A stretch of DNA of 49,487 nt, taken from contig JAFPGC010000007.1 in NCBI GenBank assembly GCA_017423025.1, forward strand, positions 1 through 49,487, in the 5' to 3' direction. The notes under the pieces are model-generated. The model did no database searches, was not told where the DNA came from, and saw nothing but the letters and a program-made list of their open reading frames with translations. Numbering within the stretch: position 1 is the first letter of the stretch; the number at the start of each line of letters is the position of its first letter. Positions 25,996 through 34,880 of the stretch are shown piece after piece. The position numbers and the translations under genes were made by a program. The DNA comes from Bacteroidales bacterium. GTDB lineage: Bacteria > Bacteroidota > Bacteroidia > Bacteroidales > UBA932.

Positions 25996-27402
25996 ATGAA
26001 ATACTACGACAAACTCGTTTTCGAACTCTCCCAGGAAGGCCGTACCGGTTTCTCCCTGCCCGTCAATAAGTTCCCGGCTGCTCCGGAGGTTCCCGCAAAG
26101 CTCCGCCGCGAATCGGCCCTGAACCTGCCCCAGGCCAGCGAGCCCGATGTGGTGCGCCACTACACCAACCTCTCCCAGATGAACTTCGGCGTGGATACCG
26201 GCTTCTATCCGCTGGGCTCCTGCACCATGAAGTACAATCCCAAGATCAATGAGGAGATTGCCGCCATGCCCGGGTTCGGCGGTCTGCATCCGCTCATGAA
26301 AGACAGCCTGGTGCCCGGCGCCCGCAAGGTGTACGAGGAAATGAACAAGGCCCTGGCTGCCATCACCGGTATGCATACCTTCACTTTTGATCCTTGCGCC
26401 GGTGCCCATGGTGAGCTTACTGGCCTCATGATTATGCGTCAGTATCACATCAAGCGTGGAGACCTGGCCCGCACCAAGGTCATTGTCCCGGACAGCGCCC
26501 ACGGCACCAATCCTGCATCGGCCGCCGTCTGCGGTCTGGAAGTGGTGGAAGTGAAGTCCCTGGAGAACGGCCGGATTGACGTGGAGGCCCTGAAGCCTTT
26601 GCTGGGTCCGGATATCGCCGGTATCATGATGACCAATCCCAACACCCTGGGCCTGTTCGAGACCCAGATCGAGGAAATCGCCTCCCTGGTGCACGGAATT
26701 GGTGGTCTGCTGTACTACGACGGCGCCAATATGAACCCGCTGATGGGTGTTGTGCGTCCCGGAGACATGGGCTTTGACATCATGCACCTGAACCTGCACA
26801 AGACCTTCTCCACGCCGCACGGCGGTGGTGGTCCCGGTTCCGGTCCCGTGGGTGTGGCCAAACATCTGGAAGGCTGCATCCCGGCCATCAAGGTGTCCGG
26901 TTTCCACGGTAACTTCGGCGTAATCCTGCGTGCATACGCATACATCCTTTCGCTGGGTAAGGACCACCTGCAGAAGGTGGGGCAGTATTCCGTGCTGGGG
27001 GCCAACTATATCAAGGAATGCCTCAAGGATGTGTACAAACTGCCCATCGAGGGTGTCTGCAAGCACGAGTTCGTGTTTGACGGTCTCATCAACGACGGTG
27101 CCCACGACGATGTTCCCGGCGCCACCACGCTGGATGTGGCCAAGCGCCTGCTGGACTACGGTTTCCACGCACCCACCATCTACTTCCCGCTCCTGTTCCA
27201 CCAGGCCCTTATGATCGAGCCCACGGAGACCGAGAGCAAGGAGACGCTGGATGCCTTCATCGAGGTCATGAGAAAGATTGCGGCCGAGGCTGCGGAGGAT
27301 CCCAACATCCTCCACGAGGCCCCGCACAACACGCCCATCTCCCGCCCCGACGAAACCACCGCTGCCCGTAATCCTATTTTAAAGTATCAGGATACGCTAT
27401 AA
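25996..27402 (+). CDS. gcvPB: Glycine dehydrogenase (decarboxylating), subunit 2
   Basis: A 468-residue PLP subunit. The PLP lysine is Lys269 in LNLHKTFSTPHGGGGPG, with YDGANMNPLMG and PDSAHGTNPASA upstream. YPLGSCTMKYNPK matches the C-terminal P-protein domain. It begins 3 bp after gcvPA. The stop codon is immediately followed by the left end of a MITE-like element. Confidence 0.96.
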   Translation: MKYYDKLVFELSQEGRTGFSLPVNKFPAAPEVPAKLRRESALNLPQASEPDVVRHYTNLSQMNFGVDTGFYPLGSCTMKYNPKINEEIAAMPGFGGLHPLMKDSLVPGARKVYEEMNKALAAITGMHTFTFDPCAGAHGELTGLMIMRQYHIKRGDLARTKVIVPDSAHGTNPASAAVCGLEVVEVKSLENGRIDVEALKPLLGPDIAGIMMTNPNTLGLFETQIEEIASLVHGIGGLLYYDGANMNPLMGVVRPGDMGFDIMHLNLHKTFSTPHGGGGPGSGPVGVAKHLEGCIPAIKVSGFHGNFGVILRAYAYILSLGKDHLQKVGQYSVLGANYIKECLKDVYKLPIEGVCKHEFVFDGLINDGAHDDVPGATTLDVAKRLLDYGFHAPTIYFPLLFHQALMIEPTETESKETLDAFIEVMRKIAAEAAEDPNILHEAPHNTPISRPDETTAARNPILKYQDTL

Positions 27403-27604
27403 TAGAAAAGGTAGTCTCTCTGAACCGTCGCTTCGCGACCCTTCCCTGCGTGGGTATAAAGGCGCCATCAGGCGCCCGGCCGTACCCGGGATTTTGCGCC
27501 CGCAAAATCGTAGAGGGAGAAAAGGCCGCGGGGGATAGTAGGGGGCAGAGCCCCCTCAAATTAGCCGAGGGTGGCTACGGGTTCAGAGAGACTACCTTTT
27601 TCTA
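27403..27604. mobile_element. MITE-like element with 24-25 bp terminal inverted repeats
   Basis: The left end (27403-27426, core AAGGTAGTCTCTCTGAACC) is repeated in reverse complement at the right end (27580-27604) with one extra T. The 202-bp body is GC-rich and holds small hairpins: GATTTTGC/GCAAAATC, GGGGGC/GCCCCC and two GGCGCC copies. No reading frame of note. It looks like a non-autonomous element or REP-type repeat lying exactly between the gcvPB stop and the next promoter. Confidence 0.7.
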
Positions 27605-27613
27605 TTTTTTTAC

Positions 27614-27621
27614 TACCTTTG
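27614..27621 (+). promoter_or_regulatory. -7 box for the SEC-C gene (TACCTTTG)
   Basis: TACCTTTG lies 8 bases before the ATG at 27630. The preceding ACTACCTTT copies the end of the neighbouring element's right inverted repeat. Confidence 0.6.
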
Positions 27622-27629
27622 CAATCCTT

Positions 27630-28859
27630 ATGAAAGAGCGCACGTTACATACCATTCTGGATGGCTTTCAGAAGATGGAACTGGAAGACCTGGGTAGTAT
27701 CCTGGGTAATGAACTGAGCCCGCGTCTTCGGAAATCCCAGCTGGTGGACCAGCTTCACACCTACCTGCACGCAGAGCCGCGCCGGTGGATGTCGCATTTG
27801 ATGGAGCGGGACGTGCGTCTTTTGCGTGAACTCGTTCATGCCGGTCCGGAGAAGGTACAGTACCAGGATTTTGCCGATTATCCCTCCCTGCTGGAGGTGA
27901 CGGGTCTGGTACAATATGACGATTCCGACGAGAATTTCCACAAGGTGTGGATCAGCCGGGAGATGTACGACATCGTGGCCCCGGATGTGGAGAAGGTGCT
28001 TCGCTCTTGCGAGAAGAGCGGACAGTTTGAAGTGGAGCGGGTTGGACTGGGTTACTTGAACCTTTACGGCATCCTACCCACGGAACGTTTCATAGATCTG
28101 GTGATGGACTGGTATGAGGAGGCGCACGGGGGAGACTTCAAGGAACTTTCCAAGATGCTGCACCAGAGCCCTCTGGTGAAGATGTACCGCTATACTGATG
28201 AGTGGGGAGACTATGTGTGCTCTCCCTGCGTAGAGAATGTGGAAGAAATCTTCACCCAACGCAAAGCGTTGGGACAGAAGAGCTTCAAGCCTTTCACCGC
28301 GGCCGAGGCCCGGGAAGCCGGTGCCGGTGCGCCGTACTTCACCATCGGCCTTAAAACGCCCGAGGGGATGCGTCTGGAACAGATGTACCGCCGCGTGGGA
28401 TACGAGGGCTACGAACTGGTGAAGGCCCAGCACGATACCTGGATGGAGGCGCAGTACACCCTTGAGCAGAATGACGCCCTGTTCCAGCCGTTGATGGAAA
28501 GCCCCCTGAGCCCGGATCTGGACGAGGACAGCTGGCTGGCCTGCTGCAAGATTGTAAGCGATTACGCCGACAGCGTGCCCAAGTGGTTCCTTTGCGGGTA
28601 CAGCGCCGCCGAGGCCGATACCTGCAAGGCCGATTGGCCCGCCTGGCATACGCCGCGTTCGCAGGAACCCGTATCGGCCGAAGAAGAGTACCCCCACTGG
28701 ACCATGCCCGAGCCTACCATCACGGAGGGCTATGCAGGGGACCTCAATTCCGATTTCCTGCCGCTGGGATTCGCCATTCCTCATGTGGCGGCCGATGATC
28801 CCTGCCCCTGCGGCAGCGGACTCCGTTATTGCCGTTGTCACGGAAAATACCTCTCATAA
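27630..28859 (+). CDS. SEC-C zinc-motif protein of unknown function
   Basis: A 409-residue cytosolic protein. The C-terminal DDPCPCGSGLRYCRCHGK is a SEC-C-type zinc motif, as in SecA tails and many proteins of unknown role. The rest is helical and acidic with no recognised domain; an early part (ELEDLGSILGNELSPRLRKSQLVDQL) resembles a SAP-like or Rho N-terminal-type helix pair. Start chosen at MKERTLHTILDG from the -7 box position. It runs into trmO with 1 bp between stop and start. Confidence 0.75.
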   Translation: MKERTLHTILDGFQKMELEDLGSILGNELSPRLRKSQLVDQLHTYLHAEPRRWMSHLMERDVRLLRELVHAGPEKVQYQDFADYPSLLEVTGLVQYDDSDENFHKVWISREMYDIVAPDVEKVLRSCEKSGQFEVERVGLGYLNLYGILPTERFIDLVMDWYEEAHGGDFKELSKMLHQSPLVKMYRYTDEWGDYVCSPCVENVEEIFTQRKALGQKSFKPFTAAEAREAGAGAPYFTIGLKTPEGMRLEQMYRRVGYEGYELVKAQHDTWMEAQYTLEQNDALFQPLMESPLSPDLDEDSWLACCKIVSDYADSVPKWFLCGYSAAEADTCKADWPAWHTPRSQEPVSAEEEYPHWTMPEPTITEGYAGDLNSDFLPLGFAIPHVAADDPCPCGSGLRYCRCHGKYLS

Positions 28860-28860
28860 G

Positions 28861-29532
28861 ATGGCCGATGAACTTCTTCTGAAGCCGGTGGCTTATTATA
28901 GGGGACCTTTCGGTTCCAAATTCGGCATACCCCGCCAGAGTTCGCTGGTGGCCGATATCGAGGGACGCATTGTGTTTACGGACGTTTTCCGCGTACGCGA
29001 GGCGCTCCGTGGGCTGGAAGGCTTCAGCCGCCTGTGGCTCGTGTGGGGCTTCAGCGCCAACAAACCGGCCAAGGGGGACTGGCAGCCCACCGTACGGCCT
29101 CCCAGGCTGGGAGGCAACACCGCCATGGGCGTGTGGGCCACCCGTTCGCCTTATCGGCCCAATCCCATCGGCCTTTCCTGTGTGGAATTGCAGCGGGTGG
29201 ATGGCATGGAACTTGTGATTAGGGGAGCGGACCTGATGGACGGGACGCCTATTTACGACATCAAGCCGTATATAGCTTATGCCGACAGTTTCCCGGATGC
29301 GTTTTGCGGTTTTGCCGGTGAGGCGCCCGGGAAGAAACTCCAGGTGGTGATTCCCCAGGAAATTCCGCTGGACAGCCGCCAGCGCCGCATTTTGGAAGAA
29401 GTGCTGGCCCTGGATCCCCGCCCAGCCTATCAGGACCAGGCCGATAAGGAATACGGAATGCCCTTTGAAGGGGGCGAAGTCCATTTCCGGGTAGAAAACA
29501 ATGTATTAACGGTTAGTAAGTACTTATTATGA
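28861..29532 (+). CDS. trmO: tRNA (t6A37) N6-methyltransferase, TsaA/TrmO family
   Basis: A 223-residue protein. The TsaA/TrmO signature ATRSPYRPNPIGLS is present, together with GIPRQSSLV and the FSRLWLVWGFSAN strand and DIKPYIAYAD. The family uses SAM to methylate t6A37 of tRNA-Thr in other bacteria. Start at 28861, immediately after the SEC-C stop; a longer frame from 28732 overlaps that gene. It overlaps the next gene by 4 bp (ATGA). Confidence 0.9.
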   Translation: MADELLLKPVAYYRGPFGSKFGIPRQSSLVADIEGRIVFTDVFRVREALRGLEGFSRLWLVWGFSANKPAKGDWQPTVRPPRLGGNTAMGVWATRSPYRPNPIGLSCVELQRVDGMELVIRGADLMDGTPIYDIKPYIAYADSFPDAFCGFAGEAPGKKLQVVIPQEIPLDSRQRRILEEVLALDPRPAYQDQADKEYGMPFEGGEVHFRVENNVLTVSKYLL

Positions 29533-29936
29533 TGAAGAAGTATTGGATGCTGGCGGCCCTGTGCCTGCTTTTCCCCCTGGCCTCCCTGCATGCCCAGGAA
29601 CAGCCCACGTTGAACAAGAAGAACCTGGTGGTGAAGGAATGGAATACGGACCCCAAGGGGGCGCACAAGGTATTGGACCACGTGACCACCTACAATACCG
29701 AGGGCCGGAAGATAGAGGAGATTGAATACAGCACCGACGGGCAGAAGTGGCGCAAGCGCTATGAGTACGACGCAAACGGCCGGATGAGCAAGGAATACGT
29801 GTACGATAACCGCAACCGCCTGCAGACGTACAAGACCTTCGAGTTCAACGAGTTTGCCAAGAAGAAGGTACAATACACCTACAATGCGAAGGGAAAACTC
29901 CTAAGCATCAAGCATTACGAATATATAGCGCAGTAA
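29529..29936 (+). CDS. Small secreted YD-repeat-like protein
   Basis: A 135-residue protein with a signal peptide (MMKKYWMLAALCLLFPLASL, cleavage near HAQ) and four short repeats of the type Y-D-x-x-G-x-x-x (YEYDANGRMSKEY, YTYNAKGKLLSIKH), like RHS/YD strands. It probably forms a small beta-sheet in the periplasm or outer leaflet. No function assigned. Its start overlaps trmO by 4 bp, and it is followed convergently by the AraC gene. Confidence 0.75.
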   Translation: MMKKYWMLAALCLLFPLASLHAQEQPTLNKKNLVVKEWNTDPKGAHKVLDHVTTYNTEGRKIEEIEYSTDGQKWRKRYEYDANGRMSKEYVYDNRNRLQTYKTFEFNEFAKKKVQYTYNAKGKLLSIKHYEYIAQ

Positions 29937-29939
29937 GGC

Positions 29940-30689
29940 CTAGCGGTCGTTTCTGAATTCGGACGGGGTTTGCCCCGTCTTTTTTTTGAAGAAACGGGAG
30001 AAGTAGGACTGGTCCGGCAAGCCGGTTTTGGCCGATATGTCTGCGATGGAAATGGTGGGATCCTTCAGGAGTTTCTTGGCAATGTTCAGGCGCGCAATCT
30101 CAATCCAGTCGATGGCTGTGCGCCGGGTACGGTTCTTCACGGTCTTATTGAGGTAGTTGGGCGTAACACCAAGCATCTCTGCGTATTCGGCCACAGACAG
30201 GGGCACTTTATCCCTTTCAAAAACCAGTTGCAGGAAGCGCTCCGAAACGGCTGCGACCTTTCCACCGGGCCTCAGCTGGCCCAGGATGAGGTCCAGGGCA
30301 CTCTGGAGGAAATTCTTGTCCTTGTCTTCATGCGCTGTCTTCATGCGCTTGAAAAGGGCTCCCATAAAGACGGCATCCTCGAACCAGAAACTCTGCTGGA
30401 TGAGAGTATTCGCACGCAGGACAGAGTAGGAGGCATCTTTCACGAACTCCAGGGTAAAACAGCCGTCAAAGCCCTGGCATCCATTGAAGTACTTGATATC
30501 AATGCTCTTTTCCGGCGGAACCAACACAAACTGGCCCGGGCCGATGAGGATGTTCTGGCCGTCAATCTCGGCCAGGACCTCTCCATCCAGGAGAAAGCAA
30601 AAGACATAGAATGGGCGCTTCAGAGGCTTGGGAACGAAGGAGGTATAGCCTTTTTCGTTGAGCTCGTAAATGTTGAACTGGTTTTTCAT
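29940..30689 (-). CDS. AraC-family transcriptional regulator
   Basis: A 249-residue protein. The N-terminal half is a cupin-like sensing domain. The C-terminal half has two HTH motifs: LSVAEYAEMLGVTPNYLNKTVK and SIADISAKTGLPDQSYFSRFFKKKTGQTPSEF, the second being the classic AraC signature. It likely activates envelope or sugar genes, but no ligand is evident. It starts 4 bp after the DUF5686 gene stop and is probably cotranscribed with it. Confidence 0.92.
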   Translation of the reverse strand: MKNQFNIYELNEKGYTSFVPKPLKRPFYVFCFLLDGEVLAEIDGQNILIGPGQFVLVPPEKSIDIKYFNGCQGFDGCFTLEFVKDASYSVLRANTLIQQSFWFEDAVFMGALFKRMKTAHEDKDKNFLQSALDLILGQLRPGGKVAAVSERFLQLVFERDKVPLSVAEYAEMLGVTPNYLNKTVKNRTRRTAIDWIEIARLNIAKKLLKDPTISIADISAKTGLPDQSYFSRFFKKKTGQTPSEFRNDR

Positions 30690-30693
30690 AGTG

Positions 30694-33168
30694 TTAAAAT
30701 TCTACGTCGAATCCGACATTTATGGTAAAGTTCTGTTTGGGTTCGGGAAGACGGTGAGTAATGCGCCAGAAAGCGTCTACCCGGAGTACCCGGAAGATAT
30801 TGCACAAGCCAGCGCCAATCTCTATGTAGGGCTTTTCCAGGGTTCCGGAGCCTTTGGGCAGCAGGAACGGGCCATGGAGGCGGTTGGCATCGGTCAGGGT
30901 ACCCCAGGCGAAGCGGAAGGTGAAGACTTCGCGGAGGTCCAGCTTCTTGATCAGAGGAATCTTCCCCAGGAAGAAACCGTTGAAGTTGTGCTCGTAGTAG
31001 CCCGATAACCAGCGGTCTGACATAAACTCATAGTAGTTCATGCAACTGAAGGAGGTCCGGTCCATGAAAAAGGTCTGGTTGCCTTCATGAAGCTTGAGCA
31101 TAGGATAGGGGATGCTGCCCCAGATGGCGCCTGCATCCAGGTATATCCGGCCAAAACCCAAGGCATGGGAGGGAATGTGCCAGCTGAAGATGGCGTTGGT
31201 GCGCACGAAGGGGATGTCGTCCTTGGTAATGCCTTTGATGCCTCCTATCACATCCAGCAGGAGAACGGGATACTGGGAATATATATACGTCTTTTTGAAC
31301 GTATTGCGGGTAACCCTTTCGTCTTTTGAGAAGCGGATACTGGCGTGGATGCTGTTGGACGAGAAACTCTCCTGGATGCTGCCGTCGGGCCTTTCAAAAG
31401 GCACCAGAGGATTGCTCCAGACCCGGGAAGTGGTCCATTCCAGCGAGGCGTTCACGGAAGGGGAGAATTCATGGTCGTACAGGATATCAAAGGAGCGCAC
31501 CATGCTCTGGCGGTTGGCACGGGAGCGTGCAAACAGGGAGGAAAGCATGTTCTGGGCCGAGAAGACCCCTGCTCCGCTACCGAACTGGATGAGGTCGTGC
31601 TGGGCCAGGAGGGTTAGTTTGCGGGTGACCTCCCTGCGGAACATGAATTCCGCGGAGGCCTGCCATTTGAATTGTTTGTCGCGGAATCCGTAGGCTACAT
31701 AGCCTCCCAGTCGCACGAATTTAGAAAAGTCCTTGTATGTGCGGCCTCCCAATTCGAGACGGAAACCCTCCATTTCGTTATAGGATGCCAAACGGGCCCA
31801 TCGGCCCAGTTCTATGCCTACGCGGGGAATCTGGTAATATTCACCGATGAGGGTGTGCAAAAGGGTGTAGGAGTTGCGGTAGAAGCGGGTCTGCTGGAAA
31901 TTTTCCACCATGTCGTAGATGCCTTGCTCACGCGGCTCCAGGGGAATGGGCCGCAACTTGGCCCACTCTTCCTTATCGCCTTCCTGGACGTCCCGTTCCA
32001 CTACCACGTTCTGGGAATTGAGGGCATCGTAGTCCTCAATGGGGCCGAATACGGGCTCCTGGAAGGAGAGCTGGCGGCGTCCCAGGAAAGAAAGGATGCG
32101 GGAAGAATCGCTGGTGGCGATGGAGAAGTCTATGAAGAGGCGCTCGTCGTCGAAGAACCATCGGCCCTCTTCCGTGCGCCGGTTCTGGATATCCATGTTG
32201 ATGTGGCGGATCCAGTTCACGTTGGAGTCCTTGGAAAGGGCGGCGTGCACGCTCCGGATACCGTAATCCTGCGCGTCAATCTGCATTTCGCCGTCCAGGG
32301 TGGGGGACGTGACCAGCTTCTTGGGATGGAAACGGAGCACATAGGTCTTGCGCCCGTCCACCTGCAGGGAGTCTACCAGGAAATAGTTGTAGAAGACCTG
32401 GGATGAGGTAGTTACCGGGTTGGGGATGGTCAGGTTGAAAAGGGAGATCTGGGGCTTGAAGAAATTGGCCCGCAGCAGGTGGGCACCCGTATACTGGCGC
32501 AGGACATTCTCTTCATTGAAGCCGGACATGTGGCTGTAGCGCATGACTTCCCGCTGGAATGCCGGATCCTGGCTGTGATACACGTCCGAGATATTCTCCG
32601 AGATAAGCGCAGGGATAAAGGCTTTGCCGGTAATGGCCGATGTGTCGGCGTATTCTTTCATGAAACCCAGGTTCCGGTTTATGAAACCTATGTTCATGAC
32701 GTCCTCAATGTTGGTGACGTCCAGTTCGATTTTGCTGTAAAGGCGGCTGCTCCAGTCGGGGGCATTGTCGGGATCGTGGACCTCCAGATTCTGGCTTATC
32801 TTCCGGAGGATGGACTTGATGTAACGGTTGTCGGGCCTCACTAGAGCGGCATTCAGCTGGCGGGGGTCCTGGCGGAGGTTGAAATTGATTTCCGAGAAGG
32901 TGCCTTGCTGGATGCGGATGGAAAGGCTTTCATACCCAATGATCTGGGCCGTGAGGACCCGGGCTTCGGGAGAGCGGGTTTCCAGGCTGTACCGGCCTTC
33001 CATATCCGTGGAAATGCCGATGGTGGTGCCGTCAAAGTATACGCCTACGAAGGGAAGGGGCTCTCCGGTGTCCGCATCTTTCACAACACCGCGGACACGG
33101 GTCGTGCCCTGGGCTGCGGCTAAAACGCTGACCAGCAAGCACAAAAATATAATGCCCAATCTCCTCAT
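30694..33168 (-). CDS. DUF5686 outer-membrane protein with carboxypeptidase-regulatory-like domain
   Basis: An 824-residue protein. A signal peptide (MRRLGIIFLCLLVSVLAAAQ) is followed by a CarboxypepD_reg-like beta-sandwich (RVRGVVKDADTGEPLPFVGV, about 24-100) and a long beta-barrel-like DUF5686 body ending in aromatic strands (FTINVGFDVEF). It lacks a plug domain and TonB box. Start chosen at 33168 rather than 33174 because the -7 box (33183-33176) leaves the first ATG upstream of the likely transcription start. Role in the outer membrane unknown. Confidence 0.85.
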   Translation of the reverse strand: MRRLGIIFLCLLVSVLAAAQGTTRVRGVVKDADTGEPLPFVGVYFDGTTIGISTDMEGRYSLETRSPEARVLTAQIIGYESLSIRIQQGTFSEINFNLRQDPRQLNAALVRPDNRYIKSILRKISQNLEVHDPDNAPDWSSRLYSKIELDVTNIEDVMNIGFINRNLGFMKEYADTSAITGKAFIPALISENISDVYHSQDPAFQREVMRYSHMSGFNEENVLRQYTGAHLLRANFFKPQISLFNLTIPNPVTTSSQVFYNYFLVDSLQVDGRKTYVLRFHPKKLVTSPTLDGEMQIDAQDYGIRSVHAALSKDSNVNWIRHINMDIQNRRTEEGRWFFDDERLFIDFSIATSDSSRILSFLGRRQLSFQEPVFGPIEDYDALNSQNVVVERDVQEGDKEEWAKLRPIPLEPREQGIYDMVENFQQTRFYRNSYTLLHTLIGEYYQIPRVGIELGRWARLASYNEMEGFRLELGGRTYKDFSKFVRLGGYVAYGFRDKQFKWQASAEFMFRREVTRKLTLLAQHDLIQFGSGAGVFSAQNMLSSLFARSRANRQSMVRSFDILYDHEFSPSVNASLEWTTSRVWSNPLVPFERPDGSIQESFSSNSIHASIRFSKDERVTRNTFKKTYIYSQYPVLLLDVIGGIKGITKDDIPFVRTNAIFSWHIPSHALGFGRIYLDAGAIWGSIPYPMLKLHEGNQTFFMDRTSFSCMNYYEFMSDRWLSGYYEHNFNGFFLGKIPLIKKLDLREVFTFRFAWGTLTDANRLHGPFLLPKGSGTLEKPYIEIGAGLCNIFRVLRVDAFWRITHRLPEPKQNFTINVGFDVEF

Positions 33169-33175
33169 TATCATT

Positions 33176-33183
33176 CAAAGATA
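33176..33183 (-). promoter_or_regulatory. -7 box for the DUF5686 gene (TATCTTTG)
   Basis: TATCTTTG on the minus strand ends 8 bp before the ATG at 33168. The first in-frame ATG, at 33174, is too close to be transcribed. Confidence 0.65.
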
Positions 33184-33210
33184 AGGCAAAAAAATGAAAA
33201 GTACAAGAGG

Positions 33211-34023
33211 TTAGCTGTACAAGAAATTCAAAAGGGCCAGTTTGGACTTTTCGGGTAAATAGCGGACCAGAGCGCCCACAGCGGCGTAGTCTATTCTGGG
33301 AATGACTCTTACGCGCATATGCTTGCGCTTAAGCTGCTTCAAAATGGCCTTGCCGATGACTTCGGGTGCCATTCCGCCCTGCTCATCGGCCTCTATCTTT
33401 TTGAGGTTCTTGTCCATCCTGGCGCGGTAGGGGGAATCCGGGTCCTGGGCGGCTACATTGAGCTTGCGAGCGCCGGTGAAACCGGTGGCTACGTCTCCGG
33501 GCAGGATGCTGCAGCACTGGATACCGCTACCCTTGAGTTCCAGCGAGAGGGATTCGGACAGGGACAGGAGGGCGGCCTTCACAGAAGAGTAGAATCCCTG
33601 GAAGGGGAGCTGCAGAATGGCCATCACGGAAGTGACGGTGATAATGCGTCCATGGCCTTGTTTGCGGAAGACCGGCAGGCAGGCCTGAATGGTTTTGAGT
33701 GCGCCGAAGTAATTGGTTTCGAACTGGCTGCGGGCTTCTTCTTCCAGCGTTCCTTCAATGGGGCCGTAGATGCCGTTTCCGGCATTGCACACTACGGCGT
33801 CCAGCCTTCCTTCGCGGGCTACGATATCGGCCACCACTGCCTCTGTGAGGGCGGCGTCGTTCACGTCCAGCTTGACGGCGGTAACGCCTTCGGTGGGCGA
33901 TTCAAGCGTACCGCGGCGGCTGCCGGCATACACTCTCATGCCGGCCTGGGCCAGAAGACGGGCGGTGGCGGCACCAATTCCGCTGCTGCCGCCGGTAACC
34001 AGGACAACTTTTACTTCTTCCAT
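33211..34023 (-). CDS. Short-chain dehydrogenase/reductase
   Basis: A 270-residue classical SDR. NAD(P)-binding TGGSSGIG (residues 10-17), NAG (80-82) and the catalytic Ser132, Tyr145 and Lys149 (YSSVK) are all present. It overlaps the acyltransferase gene by 13 bp and ends the lipid-synthesis gene run, so it may reduce a 3-keto-acyl or keto intermediate of the same lipid. That link is inferred from position. Confidence 0.88.
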   Translation of the reverse strand: MEEVKVVLVTGGSSGIGAATARLLAQAGMRVYAGSRRGTLESPTEGVTAVKLDVNDAALTEAVVADIVAREGRLDAVVCNAGNGIYGPIEGTLEEEARSQFETNYFGALKTIQACLPVFRKQGHGRIITVTSVMAILQLPFQGFYSSVKAALLSLSESLSLELKGSGIQCCSILPGDVATGFTGARKLNVAAQDPDSPYRARMDKNLKKIEADEQGGMAPEVIGKAILKQLKRKHMRVRVIPRIDYAAVGALVRYLPEKSKLALLNFLYS

Positions 34024-34880
34024 AATTCAGAACGCAAAGTGAAAGATTCGGGTAGGGGAATATCGTACACGCTGTGGCGGAGGAAATCCTTGAAATCGGC
34101 CTCGGAAACGGCATCCAGCTGCTCTACCGTAATGGTTTCCCCTATGTCCATGCGGGGATGCGTTCCCCGTTTGTTAAAGAGTTCGTGGAAGAGGCGCACA
34201 AAGCGGATGCGGTAGTCCAGCAATCCAAGCACATAGTAGAACCAGGTGTTGTGGTCAAAGAAACGGATGGGTACAACAGGCACACGGGCCTTGCGGATGA
34301 GTTTGATGGCGGCTTCCTGCCAGTCTCTCTCGTGCAGGGTCCAGCCCAGTCTGGGTTTGAGATCGGCCACGGCGCCGGAGGGGAAGATGGCCAGGGGTTC
34401 ACCTTCGCGGATATTGAGCAGGGCGGCCTTGACGCCGTTGATGCTGGTGGAGGTGGCCCCGGCTTTGACTCCCAGCGAGGGATTCACCGAGATGAAATTG
34501 GGTGTAAGGCCCTTGATCCACATAAGGAACTCGTTCACCATGACCTTGGTCTTGGGCCGTACATGCCCCAGAACATCTACCAGGCAGATGCCGTCCACGT
34601 GTCCGTAGATGTGATTGGCTATGGCAATGAAGGGCCCCTCGGGCAGGCTATTAAGCCTTTCGGCATGGCCGATACGGAAATCAATTCCCACGTCGTCCAG
34701 GATGCCTTTGGCAAACTCCGGTCCAAACGGAATGCCGGCTTCACATACACGGTTGTGGGTCTCGTTCACGTGGTTAATGCCCGTGAGTTTGAGTCCTATT
34801 TTATACAAAAGCTTTCCCTTCCATCCTTTGAAGATGGGGGAAAGCTCATTGGCTGCTTTTTCGTGCGTGATGACGTACAT
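34011..34880 (-). CDS. PlsC/GlsA-like O-acyltransferase
   Basis: A 289-residue acyltransferase. The catalytic block is IANHIYGHVDG (His90 ... Asp96), an H-x5-D spacing common in the haemolysin-type branch of this family, with the substrate-binding AIFPSGAV. In Bacteroides thetaiotaomicron such a protein (GlsA) adds the second, ester-linked fatty acid to N-acyl-glycine. Its neighbour upstream is a CDP-alcohol phosphatidyltransferase starting next to it, and a GlsB/OlsB-like gene lies further upstream. Substrate here is inferred. Confidence 0.85.
   Translation of the reverse strand: MYVITHEKAANELSPIFKGWKGKLLYKIGLKLTGINHVNETHNRVCEAGIPFGPEFAKGILDDVGIDFRIGHAERLNSLPEGPFIAIANHIYGHVDGICLVDVLGHVRPKTKVMVNEFLMWIKGLTPNFISVNPSLGVKAGATSTSINGVKAALLNIREGEPLAIFPSGAVADLKPRLGWTLHERDWQEAAIKLIRKARVPVVPIRFFDHNTWFYYVLGLLDYRIRFVRLFHELFNKRGTHPRMDIGETITVEQLDAVSEADFKDFLRHSVYDIPLPESFTLRSELWKK

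Noticed and set aside
24685-27327. 880-residue open frame on the minus strand across gcvPA/gcvPB
   Set aside because: It is the antisense of strongly supported glycine decarboxylase genes. Its His/Gly/Val-rich composition is that of a shadow frame.
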